Of a DNA stretch of 64,000 nt, positions 56,710-64,000 are shown in pieces; within the stretch, counting starts at the first letter, position 1; each line of letters opens with the position of its first letter. Origin of the DNA: Pezicula radicicola (Eukaryota > Ascomycota > Leotiomycetes > Helotiales > Dermateaceae); NCBI GenBank assembly GCA_003008705.1, contig PDUO01000001.1, positions 248,001 to 312,000 of the forward strand, in the 5' to 3' direction. The notes below the pieces were generated by a model that did no database searches, was not told where the DNA came from, and was given only the letters and a program-made list of their open reading frames with translations. A program made the translations under genes and the position numbers.

Positions 56710-59700
56710 TTATCGAAAAGTACACCGAGTTTTCGCGTCCGGCCACTTCAAACAATTCCTACCACGCCTAGTATTATTTCTCTCCTCCACAATCGTAATC
56801 CTCAAATAATTAGCCATGATATATCTAAGATCCAGTTCATCATTACCCGCCACAGAATCAGCCACCTCTGAAATAATAAGATATCTGCCCACTAATAACA
56901 CAACATCATCTACCTTGACTTCATCATCACGCTCACTCTCTTCCACAGGCTGCAACGGTGTCACAAAATAGCGGGTTGGGGAGTCTTGAAACGTGAGTTC
57001 AATTATCATCTCAGAAAGCCAGGTCACGCTGTTGATCACGGACTTCTTTGCTTCGATTTGAAGTAGGTTATCTGAGTGCCAGACGTCGTAATCATTCCAG
57101 GGTGATATTGAACTGTCGAGATCTGCACCACCTGGGTAGAGGACTTTGGAAATAGGCTCGTCGCTTAAATTGTCTGCTCTTCCAACTTCTTGTCTAGTGC
57201 TGTCCCAAGCCGCCATATGAGATCGCACACTATCGATATGTGCCTTCAATGTTCGTCTGTCCGCAGTTGAAAGATTCTCATCAGAGACTTTCTGTTCAAT
57301 TCGGCGGATAAGGGAGTCGGCTTCTCTGATGTCATGCATCATAGTGCGCACAGAGTCCTTGGTGGTTATCTTTCGGCCATCAGTCTTGTAAGCCATGGCA
57401 AGGGTATCTTGGTTCAGAATCGCAATTGCTTTTGTCAGTCGACCAGATCCTTTTCATTCATTAAGAAAAGTGAGATCATTTGCTTTCGACGAATCTTATT
57501 AGTCTACTTCCTCCGTACTTGTGCTGTGATGTCATTGATTTGACGGACAAGCTTATTTATCTTCCTGATAGCCTCGTAAATCTCGAAGTTAAGGTGATTC
57601 TCCGTGACTACAAGGTCATGATTTCTTCCACCATCCTTCGCCTCTTAGATAGTATAGATTCCAGGTGTAAGACATGTAATCTTTGTTAGAGCGGAAGATC
57701 CAATGGTGTATTTAGCACCAATTGTCAAGATGACAGTGAGTTTATCCAGTGCAGATTCTGGATGAAATTCAATCGGTGGGATATCGTTAATCATCTTGCA
57801 GGTAGGTCCGGTGAATTGAAGATTGTTGAAAACAGAAGTGTCCTTGGATTCATCTTCCGACCATTTTACTATCCAAGAGTTGAACTTACGACCGAGATCA
57901 TTAATCGTCCCTGGAAGCATGTAGCCTACTTTGAGAATTCTTTGAATAAATATGTTTCAAATGTGACTTTGGTTTTTGTTGATAGCTGGATAATCTTCAC
58001 TCAACGGCCAGTTCTCGTAAGCAGGAATCAGGGCTTCCAGAAAGACCTTAGAATTGATCAACACCAAAGGAATGACTTTCAAGAACAACAACTCCAGATA
58101 CTGCATCTCCGCCTTCAATTTGTAAGTGGCTTCCAAAAACGGCGCAATATCTTGTAGATCATCGTCGTTGAAGAGGGAGAGAAGCAGGACTATCATCTGA
58201 AGGAAGCGTGATTTGATAAACTTCTGAACCGTGCTGGTAGTTCCTGTCGGATCCAAAGAATTGAAGTAGGATGCGCTAAGGGATATGATCTCTTTAACAC
58301 TTTGGCTTGTTGTGAGAGCACGAAACATTTCGCTATGGTTGACTCTGTATCTCATATTCTGCGAGTTGATTATTTTGGTCCGCGTTGACATGCGGATCAG
58401 AACAAGCGAGCGAACACAGAGACGTTGTGCATCTTCTATCATGGTATCCAAAAGATCTCTCGTCTCTTCAGATGTCATGTCTGGACTTCCCCGGTTTATC
58501 AAGTGCCAATAATTGATTATAAGGCTTATCATCGAACTTGCATCCAACCTCCATTAAGGTACTTTCCAGATCCCACCTCTCATGTCTCGAATCAATAACA
58601 ATGATGACATGAGAGCTGTCAATATTCACTAGATCGTGATTTCGATCGCTTAGACTGAGCTTTGCCAAGGCCTTGCTAGTCGAGGAGTTCGAATGTTGAG
58701 ACCCTGCTGAATCTGATGGTAGTGAGAGCCAAGAGCGACTGCTGTCTTTGCTGAGACGGGACCTGGCACGGCTAACTGCGATAGTTGTTTGGTCGCTCTT
58801 GTAGCTGTGCACAACCGAGAGATCAGTAGCCACGTCAAAGTGCACAAGGAGAGTAGCAGTAGTATTGACTCGCCACAGCGCATCTTTTTGATCTGGCTCT
58901 CCACTAGTCATACCGATTTGCTCCAGGCGAGCACCCGGTAGAAATGTCAAGCCGATCCGGAGTACAGCTGCAGATGGCTCGACATCAGCTAGTGGCTGTC
59001 CTTTGAGATACGTTCTGATGAATCCGTCATCGGCACGCTTCTCAAGCGGCCTCAACATCAATTCTAACTGTTCTGGAGGTAGTGGTTTGTTGGCAATATC
59101 CTCCCAAACTCGGTTCCCAGCCCGCAACGCTCCATGATCTCGATGTGTGACCGAATCGTGTCGCATAAAGTCTCTACTAGCAGATACCAGGGGGCCAACA
59201 ACTTCAATATTATTCCCATTTATCGATGTATTTTCAGTGTGCGTGAGTCCCATATCGGCGTTTTTATTGAGTTCTCCACTTAGGGGAGTGTAGCCACCAC
59301 TTTCTGCTCGGCTGGCTCTTTGAGCACGCAATGACGCGAAGGCTCCAGATAGTTCCTGTGATGGTCAGCAACAAGCAGAAGTAGTAAATGAAAGAAATTG
59401 CTCGAAGAAACTCACCATCTTAATGGCCAAAGGCAGGTAGTCGCTGAGAGCATGGACAATCCACTCTCACAGTTCAGTCCAAGATGGAAGCATATAGCTG
59501 CCGATCAGAAGAATGCAGCCGAATGAATATTAAAGCAAGGCTCTGGGCTCCAAATAACTGATCGACCTTCCAAGATGGGATGTACATGAAGAATTAGCCC
59601 TAAGTTTGCAAAGGCCGGACGGCAAAGAGCCAATTTGGCGGGTATGGAACACTTGAGAGCTGCGGTCTGGAGTGAAGCGGCACAGTAAACCTCATTGGCA

Positions 59701-59816
59701 ATCGAAGACCAAAAGCTTCGTGGTGAGGCTTTGGAGGTGTCGATAAGGACAGTCTTCCTCATATCCCGAGCCTTGTTATGAAGAATATGCCTGGTGACCT
59801 CAGGGGGCAAAAACAT
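56710..59816 (-). pseudogene. Broken gene for a large unknown helical protein
   Basis: Long, protein-like frames follow one another on the minus strand: 59816-59505 (RSFWSSIANEVYCAAS), a stretch before 59418 (EWIVHALSDYLPLAIKM), 59355-58470 (from MELSGAFASLRAQ via a 60-nt intron), 58547-57957, 57954-57550 and 57400-56710. Within single frames they are interrupted by TGA between WTEL and EWIVHAL (about 59475), TGA between NQSHI and NIFIQRILK (57957-57959) and TAA between GIYTI and EAKDGGRN (57645-57647). Each stop is one transition from a sense codon. A frame change near 58480-58560 could be an 82-nt intron (58562-58481) or an indel; another lies near 57420-57540. No family is recognised. Either a pseudogene or a gene with unusually placed short introns. 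Confidence 0.6.
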
Positions 59817-60430
59817 ATATTACCAATCCAAAGCAACCACGTTTTATGAAAAGTCCTCGCAACTAAATGAAAAACGTTCACCATCAATTCTGAACTCTTG
59901 TGGCGTTACTTTGGCGTAATAGATAAGTTGTTGAATCAACGTCTGATGGTAAGGCTCAGCAGTGAGATGGGCTTCTTGTCGTGGTTATATTTGAACTGAC
60001 GCTATTGGTCACAATTAGGCTGCGGCCAGTCTTGAAAATTTTCGGTGTGATAGTAATATGCAGGCAAAAAATATTGAAATGTGTATCTGGGCAGTTTTCT
60101 TATCGGCGGTTGCAGGACCACTCGATGCGAGTAGTTCTGTTGTGAGGATTTCTGGTGTTGGAAGTTTATACAGACAGAAATCTAGGCGTATTAGGCTTGT
60201 GATCCCTCAGCACTTGCGAGGCTGAGCGAAGTAAACAGTCTTGCTGTAGAGCATTGGGGTGCGAAAGTGTCGTGGGGGAAGAAGATTGAAGTGTGTCCGA
60301 CACCTTTCTCCTTGGTAGTTGTGAGGCTGTGTGAAGCGACTAGTTCTATTAAGACTTCTTATTTCTGTGCCATAGTGTCCTAGGCCTTATTTCCCTTCAA
60401 CCGCTGCCTCCATTGTAATACAAACTCGTG
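59817..60430. other. Divergent spacer
   Basis: About 600 nt between the two broken genes. No gene or repeat recognised. Confidence 0.45.
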
Positions 60431-61570
60431 ATGATGCCACTATACATCTTCTTTGCGTTGTGTTCCTTGGTGCTCTCATCAGTTAGCGCCCAGTGTTACT
60501 ATCCAGGAGGAAGTTAGGCTGAGGATCAAGTGCCATATACGACAAGTTTGCATTCACATCGCTATGTTGCAAGAGTGGATGGACCTGTTTTTCCAGCAAC
60601 CTTTGTGTTGTAACCGACAGTGATGCCGTTGGTGATGAGTTTTCAATTGGCACTTCGATGTGTGGAACGTGCACAAACCCAACGTGGAATAACATTACAT
60701 GTGGTAGCTTTTGCCTCAGTATGCCGCATTACCGAGCAAGTCTCGCAGTTTTTTGGTTTTTTTTTTTGTATTGAAGCTGATCAAGATCCAGATGAACCAG
60801 TGCTATCCAACGAAGGACAATTGGCAGCATGTGGCAACAATAAATGGTGTTGTCAACCAGAAGCTGGCGAAGGCATATGTGATCGTGACTCTGGCGAGGG
60901 CCCCTTCACAGTCGTGGATGGTATTGCGCAAACCATTATTGGCGTTACTGGCATGGAATATACTAGTACTGGTGTCGTCCCTTCTACTATTGCAACATCA
61001 GCTAGTTATGGTGCAAGCTCGTCCTGTTGGAGTACTGAGGCTTCAAGTTCCACCACAAGTTTCGCAGCTTTTTGGACGAAATCTATAGCATCTAGTTCGT
61101 CCAGTTGCTCCAGTTCTTCCTCGGCATCCTGTCCGGGAACCAAATCCACTCGTGAATTACCTTTAACGACCTCGGAAAAACTTTCTACATCCTCTTTGTC
61201 TTCAACACACCCAGCGATCACATCCTCCAGAAGCACAGCTCCAACTCCGACAATCCGAAGCACAGCCACGGATGAAATCACATCCCCACCATCGCCCACA
61301 GGACAGACGCATAGCCACACTCCCATACCACAAACCGTGGCATTTAAAGCTGGAATAGGCGCTGCAGTAACTGTCCTCAGCCTTACATTGATTGTGGGAG
61401 GGATCTATTTTCGAAGGAGGAAATCTCAGAGAAATGGCCTAGCCGGAACAGGAGAAAGGGAAGCAGAGGATCAAGAAATTTCTGACGTATCGCCTCCCAG
61501 AATTTCTTTGCCTCCCAATCCCCATCTTTATAGAGGTCGTCACAGCTTTCTATCCCAAGAGTACCAGTAA
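60431..61570 (+). pseudogene. Broken gene for a Cys-rich, one-TM mucin-like surface protein
   Basis: The frame opens with a signal peptide (MMPLYIFFALCSLVLSSVSA) and the fungal cysteine-rich start QCYYPGGS, then meets an in-frame TAG at 60515-60517. From about 60565 a different frame carries the expected Cys-rich domain (CCKSGWTCFSSNLCVVTDSD, CGTCTNPTWNNITCGSFC). A 58-nt intron (60719-60776, GTATGC...TGAAG) then joins this to the frame running to 61570: WCCQPEAGEGICD, a long Ser/Thr stalk, a TM segment (AAVTVLSLTLIVGGIYF), a basic RRRKSQR stop-transfer and a cytosolic tail. The TAG plus the frame shift before 60565 mean no intact product can be read. Sequencing error or an undetected unusual intron are alternatives. 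Related intact fungal proteins are candidate wall sensors. Confidence 0.6.
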
Positions 61571-62124
61571 GGCAGCCCAAAATGAACAGGTCGAGCAGTG
61601 ACGTACTGGAAAGGTTGGTAGAAACCCCATATCGTGCTCCTAACTGAGTGCCGTTAAATATCATCGAAGGTTGCTGTACTGTAGCTGGAAGGATGCCTCG
61701 ATTCTGTCCAACCCTGAGAACTTTTAAATTAATATTAAGTCTACCATTATAATGGCTATCTATAGAAACAGAAACATTTTCCACCATAACTCCATCTGAC
61801 TGACTAACTTGACGTGAATAACTCACTTGACTTGAGTAAACCTCTTGTCTCTGTCCCCACTCCTTTACCCTCTCCCTATTTTGCCCTCATGATTCATAAA
61901 ACTTCGCGCATTATTGATGATGCCTCAACTGTGCTTCGACCCGATGCAAAAACACCTTGTCTTCGAGGAGTATGAGCTAGGCGATATAAAAATACGGAGG
62001 ACTCCGAAACTTTGATATTTTGGAGTATTCGAGCCGCGATTTGACCTGTGGTCATCTCCCAATCCGACTCTTCATGAAGTCTTCGAAAAATATTATCTCC
62101 TTCATTGTGTCGTCGAGGTCCGCC
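61571..62124. other. Convergent spacer
   Basis: Contains an ACTCACTTGACTTGAGT-type quasi-palindrome at 61821-61837 related to units at 52.1-52.2 kb. A minus-strand ORF (61826-61383) overlaps the end of the neighbouring gene antisense and is not supported. Confidence 0.4.
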
Positions 62125-62826
62125 TCACGCATTCGTATGGCCAGTAGTATCCCCGCCACCCCACCGATGTCTCTCCTCGAACCCTTGACTATAGCTATGG
62201 CTCGCCGAACTCGCAGAGCTCGGCTGACTCAAAGCATTGATATCAACATCCTCAAACGGAATCTCACTCAAAGGCGTCTTCCCGTCCGCCACCACATTAA
62301 ACTCCTCGTCCTCCCCAACTCCTTCCCCGCCGACCCTATGGTGTTCTGAAGGTGGTACAATAGTATCGTGTCTTATTGCATCATAGCTTGGAGGAGGTGC
62401 ATTGGGATCGATAGGGCCTGCTTGAGGCTGCAAATGTTGTTGTGATTCCGATCGTGAATCTCCAGCCGTCCCGCTGTTTGGCAGATTGTGCAGAGCTACG
62501 TTTCCACCGGTATATGTATTTGCAGGTGCTGGACCTGGAGGGTCGTGTCTCCCACGTCTTCCTTTGAAGCAACAACATCGACAGCACCAAGCACTGAGTA
62601 AGACGATTGCACCTATGAATAGTAGTATACTGATTAGAATGCCAAATCGTGTTCCTCCAGACCAGTTGTCCCAAATAGAGGGATCATTAGACGGATCGGA
62701 CGGATCTGAGGGTTGTGATTCTGAAGTATCGGTGGGAGAAGAACCATGGCGATGAGTATCCGTCGGTGATGGATCAAACAGTATGATGGTGTAGAAGGTG
62801 GTTGCAGCAGCCGTGGGGAACGCCAT
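62125..62826 (-). CDS. Single-TM protein with Cys cluster, unknown function
   Basis: A 233-codon ORF with ATG at 62826. A Ser/Pro/Asp/Thr-rich N-terminal region of about 58 residues precedes one TM segment (FGILISILLFIGAIVLLSAW, about 61-83), immediately followed by CCRCCCFKGRRGR, a cysteine cluster likely to be palmitoylated and a basic stop-transfer. The cytosolic tail contains a PPPSYDAI element, a PPxY-type motif that typically binds WW-domain ubiquitin ligases such as Rsp5 adaptors, and ends in a low-complexity Ser/Gly part. No classical signal peptide, so it would be a signal-anchor protein. I do not recognise a named family; homologous architectures are common in ascomycetes. Exons further upstream may exist (see 63052-63297). 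Confidence 0.72.
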   Translation of the reverse strand: MAFPTAAATTFYTIILFDPSPTDTHRHGSSPTDTSESQPSDPSDPSNDPSIWDNWSGGTRFGILISILLFIGAIVLLSAWCCRCCCFKGRRGRHDPPGPAPANTYTGGNVALHNLPNSGTAGDSRSESQQHLQPQAGPIDPNAPPPSYDAIRHDTIVPPSEHHRVGGEGVGEDEEFNVVADGKTPLSEIPFEDVDINALSQPSSASSASHSYSQGFEERHRWGGGDTTGHTNA

Positions 62827-63577
62827 TCTCGTATCTTGGTCGTTATGATAGTGTTATGATACTCTTGGACTCGTGAAATTGAGGGCTGCTGGCATTCGTT
62901 GAAAAGGCACGATGAAAGCAGCAGAAACGGAAATAGATAATATTACAGTAAGCAGAGCAGAGAAGAGCAGAGCTGACAACAATGCTGCTGTGCTCTGAGG
63001 CTTTGCTCGAAAGAAAAAAACATACCAATGAATGATCTCTCACCTGTCGCCTTAGCTGAGCCGTACGGTGTACTGCAGGTTGTCACACCATCCGCTTGGG
63101 GGCTGCAAGACTATTTGCTGAGCTGTTGGAATGATGTCTTGCGAGCTGCAGATGGTGCCTATTGTGATAGCCTGCTCAGAGGCGCAGTTGACGCCAACTT
63201 TGCTTAGGTTCGTATCCAAAAGTTTGTCCGCTGAGTCATTGGCGAATGGCCGGATTTGACCAGGGGTGCTTAAGAAATTCCTTGGCACAGTAAGCATAAC
63301 CTGGAACCATAAATCGCCAGAATTCGACTAGCACGTGAATCGTAGACACTGAGCGTGTCATTTTGTAAATTACCTAAAGACATCTAAGATCATCTTCTAG
63401 GGTAGGGATTGTAACTAGCTAATATTCACAAATCTAACTAAACAGGCCTATAAGTAGTTAATAGGCTATTTAGATCACGTGATAGATATTACAGTCAAAC
63501 CTGAAGGCCCGAAAAGCATACATACATAAATGATTGTTTGTTTCATATCTAATTTCATAATGCATCCAAAACATCAC
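62827..63577. other. Spacer with an unassigned short frame
   Basis: A minus-strand ORF at 63297-63052 (81 codons) contains the protein-like stretch TICSSQDIIPTAQQIVLQPP then SGWCDNLQYTVRLS and might be an exon or remnant, but no convincing splice partner was found. The stretch 63360-63570 is AT-rich. Confidence 0.4.
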
Positions 63578-64000
63578 CTACAAATTAGGCCTCGGTAATA
63601 TTCCCTCCCCACCAAGCCCCGTCCAAAAAACAGTCTTCTCAACCTCAAAGGTCGCCTTCAAAAACTCACCCTGACTACTATTCCCAACCAAAACCTCATA
63701 TTCACCCTTCTCACTAACCCAAGCCTTCCTAATCTCTCCATAAAAACTAGTAGCAATGCCCTTATCCATGGTCACCTCAACCTCCTTGCTCTCACCAGCC
63801 TCCAACCACACCTTTTTAAATCCCTTTAATTCCTTGATCGGACGCCCGATACTTGCATCTTTGGGGGAGATGTAAACTTGTACTGTTTCTGCACCGGATT
63901 TTGAACCAGTGTTCTTTACTGTTACTTTGGCTTTGATTTGTGTGGGTGTTGTGGTTAGGGAGAGTGATGAGAGGGTGAAGGTTGTGTAGGAGAGTCCGTG
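63578..64000 (-). CDS. GH3 beta-glucosidase, C-terminal part (cut by window edge)
   Basis: The minus-strand frame is open from the right edge to a TAG at 63580-63578. It starts inside HGLSYTTF, the conserved entry to the fibronectin type III-like domain of fungal GH3 beta-glucosidases. It continues with VTVKNTGSKSGAETVQVYIS and RPIKELKGFKKVWLEAGESK, the classical hallmarks of that domain, and ends GEGILPRPNL. The catalytic (alpha/beta)8 and alpha/beta sandwich domains lie outside the window. GH3 enzymes of this type release glucose from beta-glucosides. Whether it is secreted cannot be seen because the N-terminus is missing. Confidence 0.93.
   Translation of the reverse strand, partial: HGLSYTTFTLSSLSLTTTPTQIKAKVTVKNTGSKSGAETVQVYISPKDASIGRPIKELKGFKKVWLEAGESKEVEVTMDKGIATSFYGEIRKAWVSEKGEYEVLVGNSSQGEFLKATFEVEKTVFWTGLGGEGILPRPNL

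Noticed and set aside
61383..61826. 147-codon minus-strand ORF overlapping the end of the broken surface-protein gene
   Set aside because: Half of it is antisense to the TM and tail coding region, and the start lies within repeat-like DNA.
1..64000. CRISPR arrays, rRNA, tRNA and viral genes
   Set aside because: No regularly spaced repeats, no rRNA-like sequence and no convincing tRNA cloverleaf or viral protein was seen by eye; a tRNAscan run would be needed to exclude tRNA genes fully.

Overview
The window looks like nuclear DNA of a filamentous ascomycete (Pezizomycotina). Genes are split by many short (47-124 nt) GT...AG introns with CTAAC-like branch sites. The gene content is typically fungal: an alpha-1,3-glucan synthase, an ascomycete-type laccase with a DSGV tail, a GH128 glucanase, a GH3 beta-glucosidase end, a LaeA-like methyltransferase, and P450 and BBE-like oxidases. 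Style and gene set suggest a leotiomycete (Helotiales), but that placement is inference. Intergenic DNA is AT-rich and contains decayed repeats.

Layout. 0-8 kb: the 5' part of an MFS transporter, a small DUF2462 protein, a four-TM protein of unknown function, and a BTB-like protein preceded by a decayed tandem copy of its own leader and first exon. 9.7-20.2 kb: secreted proteins (laccase, a small Kex2-type secreted protein, a GH128 glucanase) and one unknown protein, separated by AT-rich, repeat-scarred DNA. 22-29 kb: MATE efflux carrier, cytochrome P450 and berberine-bridge-enzyme-like FAD oxidase, a possible small tailoring and export group. 29.5-36 kb: a 1048-residue low-complexity basic protein and a secretory agmatinase/arginase-family protein. 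38.7-46.6 kb: the 11-exon alpha-1,3-glucan synthase gene. 47-51.5 kb: a micro-exon-rich LaeA-like methyltransferase, a MITE-like inverted-repeat element and an atypical SDR. 52.4-54.9 kb: a sugar-type MFS transporter. 55-63 kb: a gene-decay zone with at least two broken genes, plus a one-TM protein. 63.6-64 kb: the 3' end of a GH3 beta-glucosidase.

Most notable observations. (1) The sugar transporter gene at 52.4-54.9 kb contains two pairs of look-alike introns: one pair is 52 nt each with 45 of 52 positions identical, and the other is longer. This is the pattern expected of introner-like elements or intron copying. (2) A conserved-looking gene at 56.7-59.8 kb is interrupted by three stop codons, each explained by a single C-to-T or G-to-A change, plus frame changes. 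(3) The BTB leader duplication differs mainly by the same kind of transitions, reminiscent of RIP. (4) The methyltransferase gene has about 14 exons in 1.9 kb, including a 12-nt micro-exon.

Functionally, much of the window concerns the cell wall and extracellular space (glucan synthesis, glucan hydrolysis, laccase, beta-glucosidase, mucin-like membrane proteins) and transport (two MFS carriers, one MATE). I see no virus, CRISPR array, rRNA or convincing tRNA gene.
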